From assembly GCA_051861545.1 (NCBI GenBank), contig JBIMKP010000012.1, forward strand, positions 44,447 to 108,446: 64,000 nt of DNA, written 5' to 3'. A program made the position numbers and the translations under genes. The notes beneath the pieces are model-generated. The model saw only the letters and a list, made by a program, of their open reading frames with translations, had not been told where the DNA came from and did no database searches. The stretch's first letter is position 1. Every line of letters starts with the position of its first letter. This DNA is from CAISCU01 sp051861545 (GTDB taxonomy: Bacteria > Bacteroidota > Bacteroidia > UKL13-3). Positions 35,262 to 44,199 of this stretch are shown one piece after another.

Positions 35262-35291
35262 TTGCAAAGTACTAAGTATAAGTTAGATTTG
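35262..35291 (+). promoter_or_regulatory. Consensus Bacteroidota promoter of the PadR-PspC operon
   Basis: TTG at 35262-35264, exactly 19 bases, then TAGATTTG (35284-35291), a perfect match to TTG-N19-TAnnTTTG. Transcription should start near 35297, leaving about 27 bases before the PadR ATG. The AGTACT and related short repeats around the spacer could be PadR contacts but are not clear enough to call. Confidence 0.75.
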
Positions 35292-35323
35292 TGCCATAGT
35301 TTGAACCTTGTAATAAAGACAAT

Positions 35324-35671
35324 ATGGATATAGAAAACAGCAAGGCGCAGTTAAAAAAGGGGATTTTGGAGTTTTGTATACTAAGTATCATAAGTAGAGG
35401 TGAAGCTTATACAAGTGATATTTTAGAAGAAATGAAAGCTGCAAAATTATTGGTTGTTGAAGGCACCATGTACCCTTTGTTAAGTCGCTTAAAAAATGAA
35501 GGCTTACTCAGTTATAATTGGGTTGAAAGCAAAAGTGGACCACCTAGGAAGTACTACCAATTAACCGATGAAGGTAAAAAGTTTATGGATGAACTTCATG
35601 TTACTTGGGTTGACTTAGTTGAATCGGTGGAAAGATTAACAATAAAAACAAAAGATTTAGAAAATAAATAA
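35324..35671 (+). CDS. PadR family transcriptional regulator
   Basis: A 115-residue winged-helix regulator. LEFCILSIISRGEAYTSDIL is the first helix pair, VVEGTMYPLLSRLKNEGLL the recognition helix and wing, and SGPPRKYYQLTDEGKKF the conserved PadR wing end. PadR proteins usually repress their own operon and the adjacent gene. It is 12 bases upstream of the PspC-domain gene, a pairing common in Bacteroidota, so it probably controls that envelope-stress protein. Confidence 0.92.
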   Translation: MDIENSKAQLKKGILEFCILSIISRGEAYTSDILEEMKAAKLLVVEGTMYPLLSRLKNEGLLSYNWVESKSGPPRKYYQLTDEGKKFMDELHVTWVDLVESVERLTIKTKDLENK

Positions 35672-35683
35672 AATACCCCCCTT

Positions 35684-37678
35684 ATGGAAAAAGTATTTCA
35701 AATAAATTTAGGTGGACTCATATTCTTTATCGAAGAACCAGCCTATCAAATTCTTAAAAGATATATAGACCAATTACATTTACATTTTTCTAATAACACA
35801 GAAATTGTAACTGATATTGAATCGAGAATGGCTGAGCTTTTCTCTGTAAAATTAGATGTATCTAAAAATACATTAAATGAAAATGATGTAAAAGAGGTAA
35901 TTGGTATAATGGGTGAAATAAACCAAATGAGTACTGGTGAAACTACATCTGAATCAAGCACTAATTCAAGTCGTTTTCAATCAAATAATCAATCTCATCG
36001 ACTTAATAAATTGCGTAGAAACCCTTATGATACCAAATTAGGTGGAATTGCATCAGGTATTGCCGCATTTTTTAATATCGATCCAGTTATTGTAAGGTTG
36101 CTTTTTGTTGCATCTGTTATATTGTATGGTTCTGGAATTTTGTTCTATTTGGTTCTTTGGATTGTAATTCCACAAGCCACTGGAGAAGATGCAGAAATGA
36201 TGAGAATTCAAAAGCAAAACAGAACACGACGATTGTTCAGAGATATTGATAGCAGGGTTGTTTCTGGAGTAAGTGCTGGACTATCAAATTACTTTTCTTT
36301 AGATGTAGTATGGATAAGATTGGCATTTGTAGTTTCATTTTTTGTTTTTGGTTCTGGATTTTGGTTGTATGTAGTTTTGTGGGCAATTACTCCGAAAGCA
36401 ATTACTGCTGCCGATAAGTTAATGATGAAAGGTGAAACTGTAGATATAAAGAATATTGAACGTGAAATTTTAAATAACCAAGGTCCTAGTAAAATGAGCA
36501 ATATCGCCAGTAGAGGTGGTGATGTTTTGGGAACCTTATTAAGAGGTTTTGTTAAACTAGTTTTAGGATTTATTGCTGTCATTTTATTTATAGTTGTCGT
36601 TTCAATTAGTATAGCAGTGTTCTCTGTATTTTTTGGAATTGGTAATACTGTTTGGTTAAATGAATTGATTCAGTTTACGGTTCAAGATCCAACAATAATT
36701 TGGTCTGCTAAAATTGGTATATCATTGGTTTTACTCACTCCAATTTTGGGATTGCTGTTATTGGTTATAAGAGGAATATTTCATGTTAAATGGAGTCGTT
36801 CGGTAGTTGGAAGTACATTAGCAGGATTCTTTTTTATTGGATTTGGATTTTTAGTTTTTGCTGCTGTTTCATTTAGTCAACAAGTGAAAGTTAATGAAGT
36901 AAAAACGGAATTTAGTTCCATTTCAATTCCTAAATCTGATACATTATTAGTTGAAGGAATTGAAATCCCAGTTATAGACGAAGACCTTAATGGTTGGGAG
37001 CAAACTGAATTGACATTTAACAATCAAGGCTTTGTTATGGACAATTCTCAAAAAAAGGTTTATATAGAAATAGACCAATTGAGAATTAGAAAAGCTGGGC
37101 CAAAAGATTCAATAGGTTTAAAAGTAATTTGTAAATCAAAAGGTGCAAGTCATGATGATGCACGCCAGAACATTTCATTTATTCAATATGATTTGAAAAT
37201 TGAAGGCAATAAAATAATCATCCCATCTTATTTTACAATTGATTACAAAAACCAATTTAGGTTTCAAGAACTTGATTTAGTTTTAACATTGCCAGAGAAT
37301 CAATATATTAAACTAGATGATGCAATTAAATCAATTGTTGATGAAAGAAATTTTGATGAAATGGATGGAGAAATCTATCAAATAGAAAAGAACTTAAACA
37401 AGTGTTTAGATTGTGAAGGACATTCTGATGATAGATCTGGTGAAGAAGATTTAAATGAAGAAAATTCGGATAATGATGATATTAATTTTGATATCAAAAC
37501 CGATAATGGCAATAAAAAAGTTAGAATTACAATTGATGATAATTCACATGAGAAAAAGATTAGAAAAGAAGTAGAAACTATCGAAAAACAAATCGATGGA
37601 AGTGAAAAAGTAATCAGAGAAAAACAGATTGGGCCGATTCGAATTAGAGAAGAAGAGAATGTGAATAAAAAAAAATAA
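35684..37678 (+). CDS. Double PspC-domain membrane protein
   Basis: A 664-residue protein with two PspC domains in tandem, at about residues 104-163 and 179-240. Each has a basic/Gly-rich start (GGIASGIAAFF; VSGVSAGLSNYF) and two membrane segments ending in WIVIPQA and WAITPKA. More membrane segments follow (about 290-420), and then a soluble region with a highly acidic stretch (EEDLNEENSDNDD). The first 90 residues are cytoplasmic. PspC domains belong to phage-shock envelope-stress systems. It follows the PadR gene by 12 bases and is closed by a terminator at 37691. Confidence 0.9.
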   Translation: MEKVFQINLGGLIFFIEEPAYQILKRYIDQLHLHFSNNTEIVTDIESRMAELFSVKLDVSKNTLNENDVKEVIGIMGEINQMSTGETTSESSTNSSRFQSNNQSHRLNKLRRNPYDTKLGGIASGIAAFFNIDPVIVRLLFVASVILYGSGILFYLVLWIVIPQATGEDAEMMRIQKQNRTRRLFRDIDSRVVSGVSAGLSNYFSLDVVWIRLAFVVSFFVFGSGFWLYVVLWAITPKAITAADKLMMKGETVDIKNIEREILNNQGPSKMSNIASRGGDVLGTLLRGFVKLVLGFIAVILFIVVVSISIAVFSVFFGIGNTVWLNELIQFTVQDPTIIWSAKIGISLVLLTPILGLLLLVIRGIFHVKWSRSVVGSTLAGFFFIGFGFLVFAAVSFSQQVKVNEVKTEFSSISIPKSDTLLVEGIEIPVIDEDLNGWEQTELTFNNQGFVMDNSQKKVYIEIDQLRIRKAGPKDSIGLKVICKSKGASHDDARQNISFIQYDLKIEGNKIIIPSYFTIDYKNQFRFQELDLVLTLPENQYIKLDDAIKSIVDERNFDEMDGEIYQIEKNLNKCLDCEGHSDDRSGEEDLNEENSDNDDINFDIKTDNGNKKVRITIDDNSHEKKIRKEVETIEKQIDGSEKVIREKQIGPIRIREEENVNKKK

Positions 37679-37690
37679 GCTCAAATATTG

Positions 37691-37720
37691 AAATAGGCTG
37701 CATTTTGTAGCCTATTTTTT
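37691..37720 (+). terminator. Terminator of the PadR-PspC operon
   Basis: A 9-bp stem (37691-37699 with 37709-37717) with a 9-base loop runs into a T-rich tail ending at 37721, 12 bases after the PspC stop codon. Confidence 0.82.
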
Positions 37721-37820
37721 TGTTAATTCTATAGTTTATTTTATAAAAGCCATAAAAAAAGTTTGTCAAGTGAATGAAAAATATATATTTGCCACAAACC
37801 TAATCAAGATTTCTAAAGGA

Positions 37821-38207
37821 ATGGGAAAGTCAAACAAAAAGAAAATCAGAATGGAGTTTGAGATTAAAGCCTCACCTGCCATGCTGTTTAATTACATTAG
37901 TTCACCTTCAGGTTTGTCTCAATGGTTTTGTAATGATGTTGATATTTATAACAACTTCTACAAATTTAAATGGGATGGAGACGAAAGTATTGCTGAGTTA
38001 CTTAAAAAAGTAGTAAATAAATCTATAAAATTTAAATGGAAAGACCTTTCAGATGAGGAGTATTTTGAATTTGAGATTTTACAAGATGAATTAACAGATG
38101 ATGTTGCATTAGTTGTAACAGATCACGTTGATGCAATTGATGAAAAAAATTCAATTTTACTTTGGGAAAACCAAGTACATGATTTAAAAACCCTTTTGGG
38201 AGGATAA
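37821..38207 (+). CDS. START-like (SRPBCC) domain protein
   Basis: A 128-residue helix-grip protein of the AHSA1/START-like group. The ATG at 37821 (MGKSNKKKIRMEFEIKAS) fits the family length; the upstream frame to 37770 adds an atypical tail. SSPSGLSQWFCNDVDI and the C-terminal LLLWENQVHDLKTLLGG match the conserved ends of the Bacteroidota family. It may bind a hydrophobic ligand; the role is unknown. Its last 24 bases overlap the convergent gene, and its terminator lies inside that gene. Confidence 0.85.
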   Translation: MGKSNKKKIRMEFEIKASPAMLFNYISSPSGLSQWFCNDVDIYNNFYKFKWDGDESIAELLKKVVNKSIKFKWKDLSDEEYFEFEILQDELTDDVALVVTDHVDAIDEKNSILLWENQVHDLKTLLGG

Positions 38208-38792
38208 TTTTATAATTCTAATTAGATTTATATAAAACCCGATGGCATTCAAATGAAGGTCTTCGGGTTTTTTTATTGAAAATTCAATAACAATTTTTGT
38301 CCAACTCTCTTCATTAATATGATTCTGTAATTCAGATGGAGTTAAATCGTTTAGAAGTTTAAAATTTGGATGTTCATGTTTGTTCTCCCATGGGTTTGAA
38401 CCTAAGAGTATTTTACAATCTTCTTTTAGCAATTTTAACTCATTAACAAAAGTATTTGCATTAAAAACATCGTTTTGAAGCAAACATTGGAGCGAAAAAT
38501 GGTGTCCCCATCTAAAAAAAACTCTGAAAACAAATCCAAAATTTTGGATTTTAAGCTGTGGAACATCTAAAACTAAGTAGGGTGAGTTGTCAAAATTTTC
38601 ACCACTAGAAATCTTATAAACCCGCTTGTATTCAGGAAGTTCTGTAGATATTTGTGCTTGTAAATCAGTGCCAATTTGTTCAAAAATGTCTTTAATTTTA
38701 CCCATGGCACTTTTTTTGAGTAAAGGGTAATTAGTAGAACAAATAAGATTCAACTCTTCATTTGTCAGTTTATTTATTGATTTTTGCGCCAT
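38184..38792 (-). CDS. Conserved hypothetical protein, soluble
   Basis: I do not recognise this 202-residue protein. It has no signal peptide or membrane segment. It begins with a helical part (NKLTNEELNLICSTNYPLLKKSAMGKI), then alternating strands (YKRVYKISSGENF, YLVLDVPQLKIQNFGFVFRVFFRWGHHF), suggesting an alpha/beta fold. The N terminus faces the divergent LptF/LptG gene, and the 3' end overlaps the START-like gene by 24 bases. The neighbourhood gives no clear function. Confidence 0.72.
   Translation of the reverse strand: MAQKSINKLTNEELNLICSTNYPLLKKSAMGKIKDIFEQIGTDLQAQISTELPEYKRVYKISSGENFDNSPYLVLDVPQLKIQNFGFVFRVFFRWGHHFSLQCLLQNDVFNANTFVNELKLLKEDCKILLGSNPWENKHEHPNFKLLNDLTPSELQNHINEESWTKIVIEFSIKKPEDLHLNAIGFYINLIRIIKLSSQKGF
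38234..38274 (+). terminator. Rho-independent terminator of the START-like gene, inside the opposing gene
   Basis: A 9-bp stem (38234-38242 with 38263-38271), extendable inward through a TTC/GAA pairing, is followed by T through 38274. It serves the plus strand but lies within the 3' coding part of the minus-strand gene at 38184-38792. Confidence 0.82.
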
Positions 38793-38813
38793 TATTTTCC
38801 AAACATCGTATTT

Positions 38814-40253
38814 GTGAAGAAGTTTTATCTGTTTATTATTAAAAATTATCTGCGGTCATTTATTCCAACATTTATGATCGTGATGCTAATCCTGTTGATG
38901 CAGGTAATTTGGCTCTATGTGGATGAGTTGGTTGGTAAAGGATTGGAATGGTATATCATTGCTGAATTACTCTTTTATTTTTCAGCAAGTCTTATTCCTC
39001 AAGCTTTGCCTTTATCGGTTTTGTTATCATCAATTATGACTTTTGGTAATTTGGGTGAAAGTTATGAATTGGTTGCAGCAAAAGCTTCTGGAATTTCAAT
39101 TTGGAAGATGTTCCGACCAATGTTGGTTATTATGTTTATCATCGGCATTTTTGGATTTTTTGTTTCTAATATTTTAATTCCTCAGGCAAACCTTAAAAGA
39201 GGTTCATTACTATACGATGTTAGGCAACAAAAACCATCACTCGCTCTAAAAGAAGGTGTTTTTAGTCAAGATATTCCAGGTATTACAATCAGAATTGGCA
39301 AAAAGAATGAAAGAACTCAAGAATTACAGAATATATTAATTTACGACCAAAGAGAATCCCAATTACAATCAACCATTTTGTTTGCAAAATCGGGTTCAAT
39401 GAAAATGAGCGAAGACAATCGTTATTTGTTTTTAAATTTATATGATGGCTCAAGATATGAGGAATTAGAAAAAGTAAAAGGATATCATTTAAGTCGACCT
39501 CATACTTCAACTTATTTTGCAGAGGAACAAATCACCTTTGATATGAATAGTTTTAAGTTCAATAGAACTGATGAAAACATGTTTAAGCATCATTGGGAGA
39601 TGTTAAATGTATTAGAATTACAAACAGCAACAGATTCATTAGATAGTGTAGCAACAGCTAAATATACCGCATTAAAAGGTTTTGTAGAGCCTTATTACTT
39701 CTTTACTAAGTATTCAAATGATTCTTTAATTCCAAATGGTATGGTGGCAAAATTAGCAACGCCTGAAGATTCATTTGTAATTACTGATATTAAAGTTCCA
39801 GGTACAGATGCCATTTATTCAAGTGCTTTAAATAATGCAAGAACAGTTAAAAATGTAATTGAATATAGCTTGAATGAATACAATGATTTAAATAGATTAC
39901 GAGCTCGACACCGAATTGAATGGCATAGAAAGTTTATTTTATCGGTTGCTTGTATTATTATGTTTTTTATTGGAGCTCCTTTAGGTTCAATTATTAGAAA
40001 AGGTGGATTTGGATTGCCAATAGTTGTTTCTGTATTGATGTATGTATGTTACCATATCGTTTCATTATCGGGCGAAAAAGCAGCTAAAACATTGGCTTGG
40101 GCTCCTATGCAAGGCATGTGGTTTGGTATAGGCGTTTTTATTCCTTTAGGTTTGTTTTTAACATATAAAGCTGCCACAGATTCAGGAATATTTGATTTAT
40201 CAGGTTATTTTAGATTTTTTAAAAGAATTTTCAAATCAAGATATCAGGCTTAA
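38814..40253 (+). CDS. LptF/LptG family permease
   Basis: A 479-residue inner-membrane permease of the YjgP/YjgQ family, part of the LptB2FG machine that extracts lipopolysaccharide. The start chosen is GTG at 38814 (MKKFYLFIIKNYLRSFIP), which matches the family N terminus; a TTG at 38784 would overlap the divergent gene. Two groups of three membrane helices flank a periplasmic jellyroll-type domain (about residues 130-370). AKASGISIWKMFRPM is the coupling helix. It lies 6 bases upstream of a GT4 gene. Whether it is F or G cannot be decided. Confidence 0.88.
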   Translation: MKKFYLFIIKNYLRSFIPTFMIVMLILLMQVIWLYVDELVGKGLEWYIIAELLFYFSASLIPQALPLSVLLSSIMTFGNLGESYELVAAKASGISIWKMFRPMLVIMFIIGIFGFFVSNILIPQANLKRGSLLYDVRQQKPSLALKEGVFSQDIPGITIRIGKKNERTQELQNILIYDQRESQLQSTILFAKSGSMKMSEDNRYLFLNLYDGSRYEELEKVKGYHLSRPHTSTYFAEEQITFDMNSFKFNRTDENMFKHHWEMLNVLELQTATDSLDSVATAKYTALKGFVEPYYFFTKYSNDSLIPNGMVAKLATPEDSFVITDIKVPGTDAIYSSALNNARTVKNVIEYSLNEYNDLNRLRARHRIEWHRKFILSVACIIMFFIGAPLGSIIRKGGFGLPIVVSVLMYVCYHIVSLSGEKAAKTLAWAPMQGMWFGIGVFIPLGLFLTYKAATDSGIFDLSGYFRFFKRIFKSRYQA

Positions 40254-40259
40254 TTATAA

Positions 40260-41468
40260 ATGAGGATTCTACAATTAATAAATAGGTTTCCTTGGCCTTT
40301 AAAAGATGGAGGAGCATTAGGGTACTATAATTTTCTTAAAGGTTATCATGACGCAGGTTGTGAACTAACTTGCGCAGTTTTAAATACAAGTAAACATTTT
40401 GTTGATTTTGAGAAATTACCAGTTGAGGTAAAAGAATTGGCTGATTTTAGATTAAGTTTTATCGACAATAAAATTAAACCTATTGAAGCTTTAAAAAATC
40501 TATTGTTTTCTGATGAATCATACCATGTTGTAAGATTTATTAGCAAAGAATTCGAACAAATGTTGGAAAATCTTTGTAAAGAAAAACAATTTGATGTGGT
40601 AGTTTTTGAAAGTATTTTCATGGCTCCTTATTTGAAAATCATTCGTAAAAATACCAATGCAAATTGTGTTTTAAGAGCGCATAATGTTGAATTCGAAATC
40701 TGGCAAAGTTTGGCAGAAATTGAAAAAAATCCGATAAAAAAAAGTTACTTAAACATACTTTCTAATCGTTTAAAGAAATATGAGTTGGCGCAATTGAATT
40801 TATTTGATGGCCTAACATGTGTAACCGAAAATGATGCAAAATGCTTTGAAAATTATGGCTACCAAAAGACTTGGCATGTAGCTCCAACAGGAATGGATAT
40901 AAGCAGGTTGTCACCTGATTATAATCAAATTGAACTGAATTCAATTTTACATTTGGGCTCAATGGATTGGATGCCAAACCAAGAAGCCGTTAAATGGTTT
41001 ATTAAAGAAGTTTGGCCTAGTTTGAAAGATAAACACCCTGAAATTAAATTCTACATTGCTGGCAGAAATATGCCTAAAGAATTTTTAAGTTTTACTGGAA
41101 ATGGAATTGAAGTATTAGGTGAAGTTGATGATGCCATTGGTTTAATGTTGTCGAAATCTATTATGGTAGTTCCTTTATTTTCTGGAAGTGGAATTCGAGT
41201 AAAAATTTTAGAAGGTTTAGCTCTTGGAAAGTGTTTAGTTTCAACGGAAATGGGTTTTACAGGTATTTCAGTTCAGCCCGATTTAAATATTTTTCAAGCT
41301 GAAACTGCATCAGATTTCATAAATCAAATTTCAAAGTTAATTTGCAATCCAGATTTAATCGAAAAAACTGGAAGGGAAGCTAGAAAATTAGTCGAAAATA
41401 AGTACGAAAGCTCAATGGTAATAAATGACATATTATCTTATTACAGGGGTTTAGTCAAAATAAATTAA
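40260..41468 (+). CDS. Family 4 glycosyltransferase
   Basis: A 402-residue GT-B enzyme. INRFPWPLKDGGALGYYNFLKG begins the acceptor domain; CVLRAHNVEFEIWQSLAE is typical of surface-polysaccharide GT4 enzymes. SGSGIRVKILEGLALGKCLVSTEMG carries the donor-binding Glu. It is a retaining transferase with unknown sugar specificity. Located 6 bases after the LptF/G gene and 1 base before ribBA. Its link to LPS export is plausible but not shown. Confidence 0.9.
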   Translation: MRILQLINRFPWPLKDGGALGYYNFLKGYHDAGCELTCAVLNTSKHFVDFEKLPVEVKELADFRLSFIDNKIKPIEALKNLLFSDESYHVVRFISKEFEQMLENLCKEKQFDVVVFESIFMAPYLKIIRKNTNANCVLRAHNVEFEIWQSLAEIEKNPIKKSYLNILSNRLKKYELAQLNLFDGLTCVTENDAKCFENYGYQKTWHVAPTGMDISRLSPDYNQIELNSILHLGSMDWMPNQEAVKWFIKEVWPSLKDKHPEIKFYIAGRNMPKEFLSFTGNGIEVLGEVDDAIGLMLSKSIMVVPLFSGSGIRVKILEGLALGKCLVSTEMGFTGISVQPDLNIFQAETASDFINQISKLICNPDLIEKTGREARKLVENKYESSMVINDILSYYRGLVKIN

Positions 41469-41469
41469 A

Positions 41470-42690
41470 ATGGAAAAAGTAAAATTTAATACAATTGAAG
41501 AAGCAATTGAAGACATTCGTCAAGGTAAAATGATTATCGTTGTTGATGATGAGGATAGAGAAAACGAAGGTGATTTTTTAACTGCTGCTAGAAATGTAAC
41601 TCCTGAAATAATCAATTTCATGAGTAAAGAGGGACGAGGTTTAATTTGTGCTCCTTTAATAGATACTAGATGTGAGGAACTGAATTTGAATTTAATGGTA
41701 AGTGAAAATACGACTTCGCATAGCACTCCATTCACAGTTTCTGTTGATTTATTAGGTAAAGGTTGTACCACAGGTATATCGGCTCAAGATAGAGCTAAAA
41801 CAATGCAAGCACTTATCGACCCATTAACAAAACCGGATGATTTGGGTAAACCGGGTCATATTTTTCCTTTGAAAGCTCGCCCAGAAGGAGTTCTTAGAAG
41901 AGCCGGGCATACTGAAGCGGCTGTTGATTTCGCTCGTTTAGCAGGATTTGAACCTGCAGGTTGTATAGTTGAAATTATGAATGAAGATGGAACAATGGCA
42001 AGGGTTCCTGATTTGGTTAAAATTGCTGCAAAATTCGATATGAAGTTGGTAACAATCAAAGATTTGATTGCTTATCGTTTAGAAAAAGAGTCTTTGGTAA
42101 AAAAGGTAATTTCTGTTGAAATGCCTACTAAATATGGCCAGTTTATCTTAACTGCTTACCACCAAAAGGATACTGGAGAAGAGCATTTGGTTTTACAAAA
42201 AGGTACCTGGGAGCCGGATGAGCCAGTTTTGGTTCGTGTTCATTCATCTTGCATTACAGGTGATATTTTTCATTCAATGAGATGTGATTGTGGTGACCAA
42301 TTACATAAAGCCATGCAGATGATTGAAAAAGAAGGAAAGGGAATGGTTTTATATATCAATCAGGAGGGTAGAGGTATTGGTTTAATCAATAAATTAAAAG
42401 CATATAAGTTACAGGAACAAGGTTTTGATACTGTTGATGCCAATTTACAATTGGGTTTTAAAATGGATGAAAGAGATTATGGTGTTGGAGCCCAAATTTT
42501 AAGAGATATGGGTGTTCAAAAAATGCGTTTAATGACAAATAACCCAACCAAAAGAGCAGGTTTAATAGGTTATGGTTTAGAAATTGTAGAAAATGTGGCA
42601 CTAGAGGTTAGTCCAAATCCACATAACAAAAAATACTTGGATACTAAAAAGGAGAAAATGGGTCATGAATTACATGATATCATAAAATAA
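41470..42690 (+). CDS. ribBA: Bifunctional DHBP synthase / GTP cyclohydrolase II
   Basis: Catalyses two entry steps of riboflavin synthesis: ribulose 5-phosphate to 3,4-dihydroxy-2-butanone 4-phosphate (RibB half, residues 1 to about 205) and GTP to diaminopyrimidine (RibA half). RibB shows DDEDRENEGDF and RAGHTEAAVD; RibA shows SSCITGDIFHSMRCDCGDQL (zinc cysteines) and NQEGRGIGL. Length 406 residues is standard. It is one gene in a string with GT4 upstream and YkgJ downstream (7 bases). Confidence 0.97.
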   Translation: MEKVKFNTIEEAIEDIRQGKMIIVVDDEDRENEGDFLTAARNVTPEIINFMSKEGRGLICAPLIDTRCEELNLNLMVSENTTSHSTPFTVSVDLLGKGCTTGISAQDRAKTMQALIDPLTKPDDLGKPGHIFPLKARPEGVLRRAGHTEAAVDFARLAGFEPAGCIVEIMNEDGTMARVPDLVKIAAKFDMKLVTIKDLIAYRLEKESLVKKVISVEMPTKYGQFILTAYHQKDTGEEHLVLQKGTWEPDEPVLVRVHSSCITGDIFHSMRCDCGDQLHKAMQMIEKEGKGMVLYINQEGRGIGLINKLKAYKLQEQGFDTVDANLQLGFKMDERDYGVGAQILRDMGVQKMRLMTNNPTKRAGLIGYGLEIVENVALEVSPNPHNKKYLDTKKEKMGHELHDIIK

Positions 42691-42697
42691 GACATCT

Positions 42698-43189
42698 ATG
42701 ATTGCTGAGTATGAAGATTATTTAAAACTGGCAAATGCTAAAAAATCAGAGAATAAAAAATTCCTTGAAAAATTAAAAAAGCAGAAACCAAAAGATTTAG
42801 ATATCATTTGTAATCAATTTCATGATGAGGTATTTGAAAACATTGATTGTTTAAAATGTGCTAATTGTTGCAGTGGAACAGGTCCATTGTTTCTCGATAA
42901 GGATATTGATAGATTAGCGAAACATCTTCGAATACGTCCTTCTGAATTTACAGAAAACTATTTGCGCATTGATGAAGATAAGGATTACGTTCTTAAATCA
43001 GTTCCTTGTCCTTTTTTAGGTGCAGATAAGTATTGTAATGTTTATGAATCTCGACCAAATGCTTGTAGAGAATTTCCTCATACACAACAAAGAAATATGG
43101 CACAAAAAATGGGTATTACATTTTTAAATACTATGATTTGTCCAGCAGTATATTTAGTGGTTGAAGAACTTAAAAAACACTACAAATAA
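42698..43189 (+). CDS. YkgJ-family cysteine cluster protein (second copy)
   Basis: A 163-residue protein with IDCLKCANCCSGTGPLFL, then VPCPFLGADKYCNVYESRPNACREFPHT and a late ICP, the same architecture as the protein at 13849. The two differ considerably elsewhere, so this is an older paralogue pair. The cysteines likely bind metal or an Fe-S cluster. It follows ribBA by 7 bases and ends at a strong bidirectional terminator. Confidence 0.87.
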   Translation: MIAEYEDYLKLANAKKSENKKFLEKLKKQKPKDLDIICNQFHDEVFENIDCLKCANCCSGTGPLFLDKDIDRLAKHLRIRPSEFTENYLRIDEDKDYVLKSVPCPFLGADKYCNVYESRPNACREFPHTQQRNMAQKMGITFLNTMICPAVYLVVEELKKHYK

Positions 43190-43226
43190 AAAAAGCCTGT
43201 TTCAAAAGTTTGAAACAGGCTTTTTT
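43188..43226. terminator. Bidirectional terminator between YkgJ and PorP/SprF genes
   Basis: A 10-bp stem (43195-43204 with 43211-43220) is flanked by an A run at 43188-43194 and a T run at 43221-43226, serving both convergent genes. Confidence 0.92.
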
Positions 43227-43240
43227 GCTATTAAATCCTT

Positions 43241-44188
43241 TTAGAATAATCTATTTCCACTGGCACCATCTGTTGGTTGAATAAAGAATGTATTAAATAG
43301 ATTTTGATCTTTTCCTAATCTATAACTTATTCCAATTGCATGAGATTGTTTACTAACTTGAAATATTTGAGATACAGGTAAATTGAAATTATAGAAGAAA
43401 TTTAATTTGTCTTTAGTTTTGATATAAGCAAAAATTCCAACTTGACTTCTTGGCGAAAAGTTTAATCCACCACCAAACATTTGTTGAAATACACCCATCA
43501 CTGCGAATTGTGAATTTAGTGGATTATTTGAAGAAGAATTAAATTGACCTACAGCTTCTATACTAAAATCATTATTAATTTCGCGAGTATACCAACCATG
43601 TAAAGATAAACTTGGAACTTCAGTTACTTCATTCCCTCTAAAACGTCTTTGTGGAATTATATTTCTGTAACTAAACCCTACTAAAAATGATTCTGGATTG
43701 TAAAAGGTTAATCCGGCATCAAAGTTATTTACAGGCACACTGTTTGTGCTTGCATTAAATAAAGGATCATTTACATCATTAATTTTATCAGGAGAGATAT
43801 TGAAATAATGTTGAGATAAATTATGACGCAAACCTAAAGAAGCAAATGTTTTTTCGGTAGTTTTAAAATGATATCCAAAAGCATTACTCAATGTGATGGT
43901 ACTTAAAGGACCAACATGGTCTGAAATTATAGCTACATTCCAACCTGAATTTTCATTAAACAATTTATCATACCTAAGATAACCAGTTTTTGGAGCTCCC
44001 TCTAAACCTAGCCATTGCGCTTCAAATCCTAATTGAATTTGGTTTGAATGTAATCCTGACATTGCTGGATTAACAGCAATTGGATTAAACATAAAATTAG
44101 ATGAATTAGGATTTAATTGTGCTTTAACCTGAGTAATTCCCAAAATTGAAAAACAAATCAGAAGGCTATTTTTATAGATTTTTTTCAT
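43241..44188 (-). CDS. PorP/SprF family T9SS membrane protein
   Basis: A 315-residue outer-membrane beta-barrel protein with signal peptide (ending QVKAQ). It begins with the family signature NFMFNPIAVNPAMSGLHSNQIQLG and continues as alternating strands with aromatic residues. SprF-like proteins are paired with, and needed for secretion of, type B T9SS cargo such as SprB. It follows the 1849-residue type B protein gene by 11 bases and is presumably specific to it. Confidence 0.92.
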   Translation of the reverse strand: MKKIYKNSLLICFSILGITQVKAQLNPNSSNFMFNPIAVNPAMSGLHSNQIQLGFEAQWLGLEGAPKTGYLRYDKLFNENSGWNVAIISDHVGPLSTITLSNAFGYHFKTTEKTFASLGLRHNLSQHYFNISPDKINDVNDPLFNASTNSVPVNNFDAGLTFYNPESFLVGFSYRNIIPQRRFRGNEVTEVPSLSLHGWYTREINNDFSIEAVGQFNSSSNNPLNSQFAVMGVFQQMFGGGLNFSPRSQVGIFAYIKTKDKLNFFYNFNLPVSQIFQVSKQSHAIGISYRLGKDQNLFNTFFIQPTDGASGNRLF

Positions 44189-44199
44189 TTTAATTCTGA

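Noticed and set aside
35676..35681. Run of six C just before the PspC-protein ATG as possible phase-variation tract
   Set aside because: Six bases are too short for efficient slippage and lie outside the coding frame; could only affect translation weakly.
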